From contig CAWEDV010000001.1 in assembly GCA_963807975.1 (NCBI GenBank), positions 2,542,001 to 2,606,000 on the forward strand: a DNA stretch of 64,000 nt. Direction: 5' to 3'. Within the stretch, counting starts at the first letter, position 1; each line of letters opens with the position of its first letter. The DNA comes from JAACFF01 sp963807975 (GTDB taxonomy: Bacteria; Chloroflexota; Anaerolineae; Promineifilales; Promineifilaceae). The notes beneath the pieces are model-generated. The model was not told where the DNA came from. It searched no databases and saw only the letters and a program-made list of their open reading frames with translations. The position numbers and the translations under genes are program-made. Shown here piece by piece: positions 52,802 through 61,896 of the stretch.

Positions 52802-54796
52802 TCAGGTCGCGGCGCCCAACGCCGGATTTTGAAACTGTGGTTTATCCAACGTCTGTTTTTCAATAGCCGGCTGTTCTTTGGCTGCTTCTTCAGCCGTCTT
52901 TTCTGGCTGGCCAGGGGCTGTTTCCGCCGTCAGCTCTTCACCGCTCAGCGGTTCATTCATCAACTTCTCAAATTCCACGCGATCGAGTGTTTCCATTTCC
53001 ATTAACGCGTTGGCCAGCTTAACCATGCGATTATAGTTCTCCCGGATGATGCGCAGCGAATTCTCGTAGCTCGTTTCTAGGATCTTGCGTACTTCCTCGT
53101 CGATAGCCCGTGCTGCCTCTTCGCTATAATTACGGCCGTCACCCAGATAACCATACTCGCGACCCAGGAAAGGATTACCGGAACCACGACCATAAGTGGG
53201 CAGCCCAAGGACATCGGACATGCCATATTCCATAACCATTGCGCGAGCAGTTTGCGTCGCCTGCTGCAAATCGTTGGAAGCCCCAGTGGTGATTCGCCCA
53301 AAGAAGATCTCTTCCGAGGCGCGTCCACCCAAAGCCATGGTAATACGATCCTGGAAGAATTCGCGGCTGACCACAAACCGATCTTCCGGTAACGGCATTA
53401 CATAACCACCTGCCTGGCCGCGAGGAACAATAGTGATTTTCTGCACCGGATCCGTATGGGTGAGGAAGAAGCTGACCACGGCATGGCCTGCTTCATGGTA
53501 GGCCACCGTTTCCTTATCCTCTTCACTCATCACGCGGCTTTTGCGTTCAGGGCCCATGACGACACGATCAAAAGCGTCTTGGAATTCGAGAATGCCAATG
53601 GTGCGCTGGTTGCGACGAGCAGCAAAGATAGCTGCTTCATTGATCAAGTTTTCCAGGTCCGCCCCAGAAAATCCGGCCGTCAGGCGGGCCATATCCGTAA
53701 AACTCACCTCGCCGGCGATGGGCTTGCCGCGCGCATGAACATTGAGAATCTTCTCGCGTCCCGATACATCTGGCAGGTCAACAAAAACTTTACGATCGAA
53801 ACGTCCGGGACGCAGCAGCGCCGGATCAAGAACGTCCGCGCGATTCGTAGCCGCCATGACAATGATATTGGTTTCATTATCGAAGCCATCCATCTCCACC
53901 AGGATCTGATTCAATGTTTGTTCCCGTTCGTCATTTCCACCGCCAAGACCCGCACCGCGCTGCCGTCCAACGGCATCGATTTCGTCGACGAAGACAATAG
54001 ATGGAGCGCTCTGCTTCGCCTTTTCGAATAGATCACGTACACGGCTGGCGCCGACGCCAACAAACATTTCAACAAATTCAGAACCAGAAATATGGAAGAA
54101 GGGCACGCCCGCTTCCCCGGCAATCGCCCGAGCCAGAAGAGTCTTACCTGTCCCTGGCGGGCCAACCATAAGCACGCCCTTGGGAATACGTGCCCCTACT
54201 TGGACGAACTTCTCCGGTTCACGCAGAAACTGTACGACTTCAACCAAATCTTGTTTCGCTTCTTCCACGCCAGCGACATCATCAAAAGTCACCGTGGGCC
54301 GGTTGGTATCATTTAAGTTTTTAGCTTTGCTGCGACCAAAACCAAATATATTATTGCCGCCCCCACCCTGCATCTGCCGAAAACCGCGCGTGAAAATCCA
54401 GATAATGAGTAGAACAGGGAGCAGGGAAAGAACAATAGTAAAGACATTGTTCCAGGCTGACTGGTCATTGTTTATCCATTCGACATTGTTCTCGGCCAAC
54501 ACCTCTTGCGTAATGCCGAAATAGGTCAACAGCTCTTCGGGGCTGGTCCGGTTATCGAATGATGTGCCAACCTCCGTTCCATCCTCCAGGGTCAGCTTCA
54601 AGCTGCTGCCCGTAACGGTAATGGTCTCCACCTGCCCTGATTTGATCATATCCATGGCATCTGGCAGGCTGATTTGCTCAGGGCCACTAAAACGACCGCT
54701 CAACCAGAGTTGCAGGCCTAATATTATTGCGAAGACCGCCAAAATCCATACCCAGGTCGGGATGGCAGGGCGATTTCCATCGGATTTATCATCCAT
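52802..54796 (-). CDS. ftsH: ATP-dependent zinc metalloprotease FtsH
   Basis: A 664-residue membrane-anchored AAA+ protease. Two membrane helices (about residues 14-31 and 118-136) flank a small extracytoplasmic domain. The AAA module has Walker A GPPGTGKT, pore loop EFVEMFVGVGASRVRD, Walker B SIVFVDEIDAVG and a second region of homology with NRADVLDPALLRPGRFD. The metalloprotease site is HEAGHAVV. FtsH degrades misfolded membrane proteins and some regulators. AAGGAG lies eight bases before the ATG. It is divergent from the AcoR-like regulator, with a 138-base spacer holding both promoters. Confidence 0.98.
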   Translation of the reverse strand: MDDKSDGNRPAIPTWVWILAVFAIILGLQLWLSGRFSGPEQISLPDAMDMIKSGQVETITVTGSSLKLTLEDGTEVGTSFDNRTSPEELLTYFGITQEVLAENNVEWINNDQSAWNNVFTIVLSLLPVLLIIWIFTRGFRQMQGGGGNNIFGFGRSKAKNLNDTNRPTVTFDDVAGVEEAKQDLVEVVQFLREPEKFVQVGARIPKGVLMVGPPGTGKTLLARAIAGEAGVPFFHISGSEFVEMFVGVGASRVRDLFEKAKQSAPSIVFVDEIDAVGRQRGAGLGGGNDEREQTLNQILVEMDGFDNETNIIVMAATNRADVLDPALLRPGRFDRKVFVDLPDVSGREKILNVHARGKPIAGEVSFTDMARLTAGFSGADLENLINEAAIFAARRNQRTIGILEFQDAFDRVVMGPERKSRVMSEEDKETVAYHEAGHAVVSFFLTHTDPVQKITIVPRGQAGGYVMPLPEDRFVVSREFFQDRITMALGGRASEEIFFGRITTGASNDLQQATQTARAMVMEYGMSDVLGLPTYGRGSGNPFLGREYGYLGDGRNYSEEAARAIDEEVRKILETSYENSLRIIRENYNRMVKLANALMEMETLDRVEFEKLMNEPLSGEELTAETAPGQPEKTAEEAAKEQPAIEKQTLDKPQFQNPALGAAT

Positions 54797-54934
54797 AGCC
54801 TATACTCCTTGAACACTCCATAGATCAATTTGTACCATCTGCCTTCATCTATTCCAACTTTCGCCTACATTTCTTATACAAGTTTAACTACGCTTTTGGT
54901 TTACATCGACAAAGTCTGTCATAATTAGGGTGCT

Positions 54935-56914
54935 ATGGAGCCCAAAGCTTATCCCGTCGATCTCGGCGGCCTGACCATCATCTGGCAAACGTTTATGGAA
55001 GGTGGTGCAATCAGCCGCCAACAGGAAGCAAAGCTCGATCCCAACGTGCTTCAGTCCTGGCGACGCTGCATGTCGCGGCTGAATCCATATGCTGTCCCCC
55101 GTCCTGCATTAGCACGCGGTCAGGCGCTGCAATCGGTGCTGAGAACGCAAGCCGATTTGATCACCATTGGCACACCAGTAATAGAGGATATTCACCAATT
55201 TACCGAGGGTTCGGACTGCACCATTCTCCTCTCCGATGGTTCCGCATGCATCTTGGCCACCGGTGGCGACCAACCGGCCATTGATTCTCTCCATGAAAGG
55301 GGTTTGGGACAAGGCGCTTATTGGTCAGAGGGACAGATCGGCACCACGGCCCTGGGCCTGGTTTTGATTAGCGCCATGCCGGTACAGGTGGTTGGCGCGG
55401 AACATTATTATCAAGTCTATCACTCCTTCTCCAGCAGCGCAGCCCCGATTCATGATGTGCGCGGCCGCATTATCGGCACCATAGGCATCATCGGCCCTGT
55501 AGAAAAAACCAGTTCACATACGCTGGCTCTGGTTATGTCCGCAGCACGCGCGATCACCAATCAACTGCAGACAGAATGGTCTCTGGAGGAAGCAAATCAC
55601 CGCTTGCTCGAGGTTAACACAGTTATGGGCGCGATGGCTGAAGGGGTCATTGCCTGGAATGCGGATGGAGATATCAGCCATGTCAATGCCAAGGCAGGTG
55701 AAATGCTGGATCTAAATCCTGTCAGCGTCCTGGGCCAGCCAGTTAAGCGACTATTTGAGATGCCCAAAGTCATTGAGATGGCCTTGCGGAGTACGCGGGA
55801 GCTGCACAATACAGAAGCGATCTTTCAACTCAAGAGCGGCCCCCTGCGCAGCCTGGTGAACTTGAGCCCGATGATTGACGGTTCATCCCAGGTCATAGGA
55901 TATATCATGCTCCTCCATCCGCTGGAGCAGGTGCGCCAATTGGTGCAGCAGCAGTCTGGAGCACACGCCTTTATTACCATCGACGACATCTATGGCGAAT
56001 CACCGCCAATGCGTCGCGTACTACGCCAGTCACGCATCGCCGCTCGTGGTCTGGCCCCTGTCTTGCTGCGTGGTGAAGGAGGTGTAGGCAAGAACCATGT
56101 GGCCCAGGCCATCCACAATGACAGCACCCGCTCCGGCGAACCCTTTTTGGCCATCAACTGCCGCGCCATCCCCCATGAATTAATGGCCAGCGAACTGCTA
56201 GGCGAAGAAAACGAACTGCGCATCCGGCCCAGCAAATTCGAACTAGCCGATGGGGGGACCCTGCTCTTAGATCAGGTGGATTCGCTGTCATTGGAAATGC
56301 AGGCTGCCCTATTACAGGTAATTGAAACAGGCTATGTGATGCGCCTGGGCGGCTTACAGCCTATTGACGTCGACGTGCGCATTATGGCTGCCACATCTGA
56401 AGATCTTGAAGCAGACGTAAGCGAAGGAAGCTTCTTGTCCCATCTTTATTACCGCTTTGGCGTTTTTAACACCACCATTCCCCCGCTGCGCGAACGGGCC
56501 GAAGATCTACCCCTGCTGGCGGAACGATTCTTGGCACGGATTACCCAGCGTGACAGCCGGGCCGCCTGGATCGACGACGAAGCGATGGCTATCCTGCGCC
56601 GTTATCCCTGGCCCGGAAATGTTCGCGAGTTGGAGAGCGTGCTTGAAAGAGCGCTGCACCAGAGCAGTGATGGCTCGATCCGGGCTGCCGATTTACCCGA
56701 GTCAGTACGCAAAGGGCGAGTCATGACGCCCATGTCAGTGCAACCTGAACCACTATTGTCCATGTTTGATGCCGAACGAGAAGCGATTATCCGCGCCGGT
56801 TGGGCCAATCAAGGGCGGGTTAGTGAGATGGCGCACAATTTACAGATCGGCCGTACAACGCTGTGGCGCAAGATGAAACGGCATAATATCAGCCCGGAGC
56901 AGTTCAAACGGTAA
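54935..56914 (+). CDS. AcoR/NtrC-like regulator (GAF-PAS-AAA-Fis) with a degenerate AAA domain and no sigma-54 contact loop
   Basis: A 659-residue regulator. An N-terminal SWRRCMSRLNP and GAF region (about residues 40-200) resembles AcoR/DhaR. It is followed by a PAS domain (about 215-310), an AAA+ domain (about 345-570) and a Fis-type HTH at the end (VSEMAHNLQIGRTTLWRKMKRHNI). The AAA domain departs from the enhancer-binding norm: Walker A is GEGGVGKN (380-387), the loop that should hold GAFTGA is missing (ELLGEENELRIRPSKFE, 420-436), and Walker B ends LLLDQVD (443-449) with Gln for the catalytic Glu. It is unlikely to open a sigma-54 promoter; more likely a ligand-responsive activator or repressor of sigma-70 genes, like TyrR. 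Confidence 0.9.
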   Translation: MEPKAYPVDLGGLTIIWQTFMEGGAISRQQEAKLDPNVLQSWRRCMSRLNPYAVPRPALARGQALQSVLRTQADLITIGTPVIEDIHQFTEGSDCTILLSDGSACILATGGDQPAIDSLHERGLGQGAYWSEGQIGTTALGLVLISAMPVQVVGAEHYYQVYHSFSSSAAPIHDVRGRIIGTIGIIGPVEKTSSHTLALVMSAARAITNQLQTEWSLEEANHRLLEVNTVMGAMAEGVIAWNADGDISHVNAKAGEMLDLNPVSVLGQPVKRLFEMPKVIEMALRSTRELHNTEAIFQLKSGPLRSLVNLSPMIDGSSQVIGYIMLLHPLEQVRQLVQQQSGAHAFITIDDIYGESPPMRRVLRQSRIAARGLAPVLLRGEGGVGKNHVAQAIHNDSTRSGEPFLAINCRAIPHELMASELLGEENELRIRPSKFELADGGTLLLDQVDSLSLEMQAALLQVIETGYVMRLGGLQPIDVDVRIMAATSEDLEADVSEGSFLSHLYYRFGVFNTTIPPLRERAEDLPLLAERFLARITQRDSRAAWIDDEAMAILRRYPWPGNVRELESVLERALHQSSDGSIRAADLPESVRKGRVMTPMSVQPEPLLSMFDAEREAIIRAGWANQGRVSEMAHNLQIGRTTLWRKMKRHNISPEQFKR

Positions 56915-56934
56915 ATGAAAACTGCCAATAAAAA

Positions 56935-56963
56935 ACGCAGAGATTTACAAGAATTCTCTGCGT
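56935..56963 (-). terminator. Hairpin, distal terminator of the sigma-factor gene or shared terminator
   Basis: ACGCAGAGA pairs with TCTCTGCGT around an 11-base loop with an A run to the left, giving a U run on the minus strand. It lies 20 bases past the plus-strand regulator stop and could also end that transcript. Confidence 0.6.
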
Positions 56964-56986
56964 TCTAATTAGCGCTTGAATGAAAA

Positions 56987-57016
56987 AAGCCCGGTTATTT
57001 TAAAAAAACCGGGCTT
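56987..57016 (-). terminator. Rho-independent terminator of the sigma-factor gene
   Basis: AAGCCCGGTT pairs with AACCGGGCTT around a 10-base AT loop, with AAAAAA to the left (U run on the minus strand), four bases beyond the sigma-factor stop codon at 57021. Confidence 0.88.
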
Positions 57017-57020
57017 CAGT

Positions 57021-58229
57021 TTAGTTGAGATATTGGCGCAAGTGGCCGGCAAAATTGGGGTGGCGCAGCTTACGCAAAGCTTCTTTCTCTAACTGGCGAA
57101 TTCGTTCGCGTGAAAGGCCGAACATTTCGCCCACTTCCTTCAAGGTTCGTGACTCGCCATCCTGCAAACCATAGCGCAAACGCAGAATGCGTGCCTCACG
57201 GGGAGTTAACTGATCAAGAATATCCCCTATCTCTTCAGTAAGCATATTTTGGGCCACCGCTTCAACTGGAGGCGGGGCATCAATATCCTCAATAAAATCT
57301 CCCAGTTCCGCATCTGACTCGTCGCCCACCGGTCGTTCCAGGTGAACGGGTTGGCGGCTGGTGCGCAGCATCCAGCGCACACGTTCTGCCGGCAGTTCCA
57401 TGCGCGTGGCGATCTCTTCCGCCGTTGGCTGCCGGCCAAACTGTTGTTCCAACTCTTGCGCGAGTTGGTACAGCTTGCTGATACGCCCACCCAAGTGCGC
57501 GGGAATACGAATGGTACGGCCGTGATTAGCCAGTGCCCGTGTAACTGCCTGGCGAATCCACCAGGTCGCATAGGTACTGAACCGGTTGCCACGGCGATAA
57601 TCGTATTTCTCGACCGCCTTCATCAGTCCAACATTTCCTTCCTGAATCAGGTCCAGGAACTGCAGGCCGCGACCACGGTATTTCTTGGCAATACTGACCA
57701 CCAAACGGGTATTGGCCCGAATCAGTAAAGCACGGGCCGCTTCACCCCGATCACGGGTGATCATCATTTTATCGAGATCATCAAGCGAATATTCGACTTC
57801 TTGACTTTCTAAACAGTCTGCAGCTTCTTGCCCGGCTTCAATTTCCATAGCCAGGTCAACTTCTTCAGTAGCAGATAACAGACCCTGCTGTCCCATTTCA
57901 CGGAAATAAAGACCAACAGAATCATCAATAGGAACGTTGCTTAAATCAAACAACGGCGCTGCGTGGGGTTGGGCGAAAAAGGACCGCGGGTCCCTCTCGG
58001 CACCTGACTCTTCTTCTCCCCCCAACAACGCATCTTCTTCGGTTTCATAAACTGTCACTCCTACCGCCTGAGCCTCTTCCAATAAGCTCTCTAGCAGCGG
58101 GAGATTATTCTCTATATCCGGTAAGGTCTCTAGAATCTGATCATAAGTTAAATAACCTTGTTCCAGGCCGTCATTTAGCAAGGTGCTAATGACTTCGTCG
58201 TCGACCAACGGATTTGTGAGATCACTCAT
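57021..58229 (-). CDS. RNA polymerase sigma factor, RpoD/SigA type
   Basis: A 402-residue group 1 or 2 sigma-70 factor. A region 1.1-like acidic N-terminus (about 1-90) precedes region 1.2 (DDSVGLYFREMGQQGLLSATEE). Region 2 has RLVVSIAKKYRGRGLQFLDLIQEGN, then RFSTYATWWIRQAV. Region 3 includes PVHLERPVG, and region 4 has TLKEVGEMFGLSRERIRQLEKEALRKLR. A 1.1-like segment and full regions suggest the housekeeping factor or a close paralog. Family-typical residues for -10 recognition are kept, and the consensus promoter at 46762 is of the type such a factor reads. It ends at a strong terminator. Confidence 0.95.
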   Translation of the reverse strand: MSDLTNPLVDDEVISTLLNDGLEQGYLTYDQILETLPDIENNLPLLESLLEEAQAVGVTVYETEEDALLGGEEESGAERDPRSFFAQPHAAPLFDLSNVPIDDSVGLYFREMGQQGLLSATEEVDLAMEIEAGQEAADCLESQEVEYSLDDLDKMMITRDRGEAARALLIRANTRLVVSIAKKYRGRGLQFLDLIQEGNVGLMKAVEKYDYRRGNRFSTYATWWIRQAVTRALANHGRTIRIPAHLGGRISKLYQLAQELEQQFGRQPTAEEIATRMELPAERVRWMLRTSRQPVHLERPVGDESDAELGDFIEDIDAPPPVEAVAQNMLTEEIGDILDQLTPREARILRLRYGLQDGESRTLKEVGEMFGLSRERIRQLEKEALRKLRHPNFAGHLRQYLN

Positions 58230-58474
58230 ACTATCCTGTTTTCCATCCTCGTTGATATCGTATTTGGCTCGCGTGGAGAACGCAGCTCACCGCCTGAATA
58301 TCTCCTCTTCGACCATTAGGGTTGCAGTCTAGCATAGTCGAGGATCAAAAGTCAAGAGGCAAAAACCTACAATTAAGGCTGGGCAAATCTGGCCAATTTA
58401 CCCTGAAAACAGGAAAAACGACCAATCAAGAAATGTGTTAAGTGAGATATCTGCTAAAAATATCTTCTATTTCT

Positions 58475-59539
58475 TTAATTACCCCAGGTAGACTGAAGAA
58501 TATTCACCCAGTTTTGACCCATTATGTGGGCTATGTCTGCCTCATCATAACCGGCTTGGCGCAGACGGTTGGCGATGAGCGGCAGATCGGCCGATGTGTC
58601 CAATTCAGCCGGTATATCAGCTGCCCCGAAACCACCATCCATATCGCTCCCCAAACCCACATGTCGCGCATCACCCAAGGTCTGGCATATGTGATCGATA
58701 TGGGCGATGACGTGATCGAGCGTGACCGATTCCTTGGGGTCTCCCGTTTTATAACCGGCGCGCAAAAATCTGTTGTATAGAACCGTGCCAATCACCCCAC
58801 CCCGCTCGGCAAGAGCCTGGATTTGAACATCACTCAACTGCCGTTCTCCTGGGACCAGCGCCCGGCAGTTGCTGTGGGTAGCAACCACTGCCCCTTCATA
58901 CTGATCCAGAGCCTCCAGCGTAGCCTTTTCACTCATGTGAGTGAGATCAAGGATCATATTGAATTCGCTCATGATCTCCAGTAGGACACGTCCTTCTTTG
59001 GTCAATCCATGTTTGCCGCCCCGCCAGGCTCCAGCGGCATAGCGGGTATCATCCCAGGCGAGGCCGATCAGGCGCACACCTCTCTCGACCCACATCTCCA
59101 ATTCTTGCGGCGCACGAATGGGATCAGCCCCTTCCATCAGAGGTACAATGCCCAACAGCGGCTGGTGACCTTTCTCCTGGCTGGCCAGAACCTCTTTTAA
59201 GGAAGCATGATCGCCAACCAATCGTAGGCAGTTCGCTTCATCATCAACAAGCCGGTGATAGAAATCAAGCTGCAGCATGCCCAAGCGATGCGCGTCCGCG
59301 GCATCACGGTAGACGGCATTCCCACTATGCCCCGTAGCTGCCGATTCGGGCAAAACGAAGATGGTGCCAAATACAAGAACCGCTCCTGCTTCTCGCAGTT
59401 GGGGAAAGGAAACGGAGGCCTGCCCGCTGGGTGGTGCAGCCGCTTCTGACAAACGGATCTGTTCTACGCTCTGCATGGGATTACGGTTGTCCTCAAGAGC
59501 GGTGTAGGCGATATCTAGGTGAGCATCGACAATTAACAT
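58475..59539 (-). CDS. Membrane dipeptidase (peptidase family M19)
   Basis: A 354-residue M19 zinc dipeptidase. Zinc ligands: HLD (His7, Asp9) in VDAHLDIAY, Glu in PLMEGADPIR, His in LDLTHMSEKA and His in VVATHSNCRAL, with DMDGGFGAADIP near the end. The family cleaves dipeptides, including D-amino-acid-containing ones. Bacterial members here have no signal peptide, so it probably acts in the cytoplasm on wall-derived or dietary dipeptides. The nfo gene lies 61 bases upstream on the same strand and may be co-transcribed. Confidence 0.93.
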   Translation of the reverse strand: MLIVDAHLDIAYTALEDNRNPMQSVEQIRLSEAAAPPSGQASVSFPQLREAGAVLVFGTIFVLPESAATGHSGNAVYRDAADAHRLGMLQLDFYHRLVDDEANCLRLVGDHASLKEVLASQEKGHQPLLGIVPLMEGADPIRAPQELEMWVERGVRLIGLAWDDTRYAAGAWRGGKHGLTKEGRVLLEIMSEFNMILDLTHMSEKATLEALDQYEGAVVATHSNCRALVPGERQLSDVQIQALAERGGVIGTVLYNRFLRAGYKTGDPKESVTLDHVIAHIDHICQTLGDARHVGLGSDMDGGFGAADIPAELDTSADLPLIANRLRQAGYDEADIAHIMGQNWVNILQSTWGN

Positions 59540-59600
59540 ATTGTCTCCAATAACAAGGTGAACCCGACCGGCTTCAAGAAAAACGGCCTGGTTATTTGGT

Positions 59601-60473
59601 CTATTCTCTTAACTCGCGCAGTGTAGCCAAATTGACCGGGTCCATCTCCATTTCATTGCCGTCGTCATCCTCTTCCTTTTTCGGCGTCTCCAGATGTGCA
59701 GCATGATCGGCCCAGCGAGGATCATTGACAAAATTGGCAAATCCCTGGCAGCCGATGTGTCCCTCGCCAATATGCGCGTGGCGATCTTTGCGCAGGCCCA
59801 ACTCGAACTTGCTGTCATTGAAATGAAAGAACTTAATCATGTCCAGGCCAATGATGCGCTCAAATTCATCCATCGTGGCGGCATAGCTTTGCGGCGTACG
59901 GAAATCATAGCCCGCAGCGAAAACGTGGCAGGTATCGAAGCAGATCCCCAAACGATCGCTCGGACCGGCCTGGTCTAGCAAATAGGCGAGATGCTCGAAA
60001 CGATGGCCCAGATTGGTGCCCTGGCCGGCCATAGTTTCCAGACAGATCGTGGTGTTGGGGGCACTTTCGGCCGTTTCCTCAAGCAGACGGCGCAGCCCGC
60101 GGCTGATATTATCCAACCCGGACTGTTCATCACTCTTCATAAATGAGCCAGGGTGAAAATTTATCAAAGGAATGCCGAGCGATCCACAGCGCTCGACCTC
60201 AATCTTCAAACCGTCGTAGGATTTCTCCCACATCGCCTCATCGGGAGAGGCAATATTGATTAAATAGCTGGCATGGACGGCAACGGGAGAAACTGTGGAA
60301 TATTCGGCCGCCTCTTTCTGGTAAGACTCGACATCTTTTTCCGTCAGCGGCTTTGCTTTCCACTGGCGATTACTCTTAGTAAAAACAAGCATGGTTTCGC
60401 AGCCAATATCACTGGCGCGTTTGAAGGCCTTAAAGACGCCTCCGGCTGAACTGATATGTGCACCTAATCGCAT
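59601..60473 (-). CDS. nfo: Deoxyribonuclease IV (AP endonuclease, EndoIV family)
   Basis: A 290-residue TIM-barrel AP endonuclease. MRLGAHISSAGGVFKA is the N-terminus, and trinuclear-zinc motifs appear in INFHPGS, CLETMAGQGTNLG, GICFDTCHVFAAGYDF and FHFNDSKFELG...DRHAHIGEGHIG. It nicks DNA 5' to abasic sites and removes 3' blocking groups. The frame extends to 60491, but the ATG at 60473 has AGGAG five bases upstream and matches the family start. A final acidic stretch (KKEEDDDGNEMEMD) is a lineage addition. Confidence 0.95.
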   Translation of the reverse strand: MRLGAHISSAGGVFKAFKRASDIGCETMLVFTKSNRQWKAKPLTEKDVESYQKEAAEYSTVSPVAVHASYLINIASPDEAMWEKSYDGLKIEVERCGSLGIPLINFHPGSFMKSDEQSGLDNISRGLRRLLEETAESAPNTTICLETMAGQGTNLGHRFEHLAYLLDQAGPSDRLGICFDTCHVFAAGYDFRTPQSYAATMDEFERIIGLDMIKFFHFNDSKFELGLRKDRHAHIGEGHIGCQGFANFVNDPRWADHAAHLETPKKEEDDDGNEMEMDPVNLATLRELRE

Positions 60474-60640
60474 AGGATCTCCTGTGTACATCGATTCGCG
60501 ATTTTTATCAAATCGCGCTGCTGTTTTCGTTTATGGTGGTGCGTACCACCCATGTTGTCTCTTTAGAAAATTCGCCAAGCGACCACTTCGCCTGCGGCAG
60601 ATTATGCAGATCGATTATTGTTTTTGCTGTCAATGGCTTC

Positions 60641-60662
60641 TGTTAGCTTTGGTCAGCTAACA
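60641..60662. repeat. Inverted repeat TGTTAGCT-N6-AGCTAACA
   Basis: A perfect 8-base inverted repeat 21 bases past the stop of the small beta-flap gene. There is no T run on either side, so it is not a typical terminator. It may be a weak terminator, RNA-stability hairpin or operator. Confidence 0.4.
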
Positions 60663-60682
60663 GTGATGATATTCTACACTGT

Positions 60683-60910
60683 TTACAGCCCGGCTGCCTG
60701 ATCAGGGATCTCGCTGCTGATGTAACCAATCGTCTCCATGCCATCGAGCGAGTAGACGCCATCGCCGACAATGCGCCACATCCGGTTGCCACTGAGATCG
60801 AAGATAAAGTTATCTTCCAAGCGACCGGTTGGCTCGTCGTCCATCGTATAGAGCGTATTGCCGACGAAGTAGGCAAACTGCTCACCTTTTCTGTCGATTA
60901 AACCGCGCAT
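60683..60910 (-). CDS. Small 4-fold beta-flap-like protein
   Basis: A 75-residue protein made of short repeated beta-hairpins with a DxxG turn: IDRKGEQFAYFVGNTLYTMDD, DNFIFDLSGNRMWRIVGDGVYSLDG. The pattern matches the 4-fold beta flap proteins I know from other bacteria, whose role is unknown. GGAGGGAGTGAC before the ATG is a strong ribosome site, which argues that it is real despite its size. It lies 26 bases downstream of the LysM gene on the same strand and is likely co-transcribed. Confidence 0.72.
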   Translation of the reverse strand: MRGLIDRKGEQFAYFVGNTLYTMDDEPTGRLEDNFIFDLSGNRMWRIVGDGVYSLDGMETIGYISSEIPDQAAGL

Positions 60911-60936
60911 GTCACTCCCTCCACCATGCCGTGGGA

Positions 60937-61743
60937 TTATGGAATCTTATATTCGGTAACTACATTCCCGCCGGCATCATAAAGAACCACCGTATCACCA
61001 CTGTTCCAAAGCGCTCCCTCTTGTCCCCAATATAAATCGGTAGCGCTGTCCTGGCCTGCTGATGTGTGAATCGTAATTCCGGCCCCATCACCGAATAATG
61101 TAATGGTCCGGAATTCATAATAGTTGCCAAACTGATCAGCCAGCTTCCATTCCGAGAGATTCGTCTCACGGCTGCCGTTGTTGACGATTTGCACCGCTTC
61201 CAATTGCAGCTGCCCCGGGCCAAACACCTCGGCAATATCTATAACAGCTTCTCCATCTGCGGCTGGCGCGGTGGGAATAGGTGTTGGCAAATTATTTTCA
61301 GCGCTGTTGTCGGCCGTTTGTGACACTTCTGAAGCCTCTTGTGCCACTTCTTGTGTTACATCACCAAGAGGAAGGATCAACTCCTGACCCACAAAAATGA
61401 AATTCTGGTTGCTCATGCCATTGGCAGACATGATTTCTTCCAATGAGATTTCGTAGCGAGCGCTGATTTGCCCCAACGTCTCACCGGCAGCAACAATATG
61501 AACTTCCGGCCCTAATTCATCAGGAATGAGGGCTATCCCCTCCCCGGGTAGTTGAGGCGGAGCGCTCTCTTCGATAGGAACCTCTTGCTGAGGCGCCGCG
61601 ACCTGGGGACCTACCGTGGGAACAGCAACCGCTGTTACCGGTTCTTCCTTACGCCCATCCCACAACCAGAGGATGGTCAATACTACCGCAGCCGATACGA
61701 TAATATTGAGCAGAATGAAAGGCAACATGCGACGATAGGACAT
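60937..61743 (-). CDS. Membrane-anchored LysM and lamin-tail domain protein
   Basis: A 268-residue protein with an N-terminal membrane anchor (about residues 7-28) and a Pro/Ala/Glu-rich linker. One LysM domain follows (VHIVAAGETLGQISARYEI, then IFVGQELILPLGD; about 82-128). After a second linker comes a lamin-tail (LTD) beta-sandwich (LQLEAVQIVNNGSRETNLSEW, then ITLFGDGAGITIHTSAGQD and WNSGDTVVLYDAGGNVV). LysM binds peptidoglycan or chitin-like glycans, so the protein likely links membrane and wall. No catalytic domain is present. Confidence 0.88.
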   Translation of the reverse strand: MSYRRMLPFILLNIIVSAAVVLTILWLWDGRKEEPVTAVAVPTVGPQVAAPQQEVPIEESAPPQLPGEGIALIPDELGPEVHIVAAGETLGQISARYEISLEEIMSANGMSNQNFIFVGQELILPLGDVTQEVAQEASEVSQTADNSAENNLPTPIPTAPAADGEAVIDIAEVFGPGQLQLEAVQIVNNGSRETNLSEWKLADQFGNYYEFRTITLFGDGAGITIHTSAGQDSATDLYWGQEGALWNSGDTVVLYDAGGNVVTEYKIP

Positions 61744-61896
61744 TATTTACTCCAGATTGCCAGCAATTTTAACCCAGCGATAACTTATGTCAAGCAAGTC
61801 GCTACTCATTTGAATAACCCGCATAAATCAGGGACAATATTCACATGCTGTACCCACTATCTTAACTCACTAAGATAGCCAATTCAAAGGTGTTTT

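Noticed and set aside
54797..54934. Promoter for the AcoR-like regulator (TTTACA with CATAAT)
   Set aside because: The two boxes are only 14 bases apart; the alternative TTGGTT is weak, so I do not annotate it.
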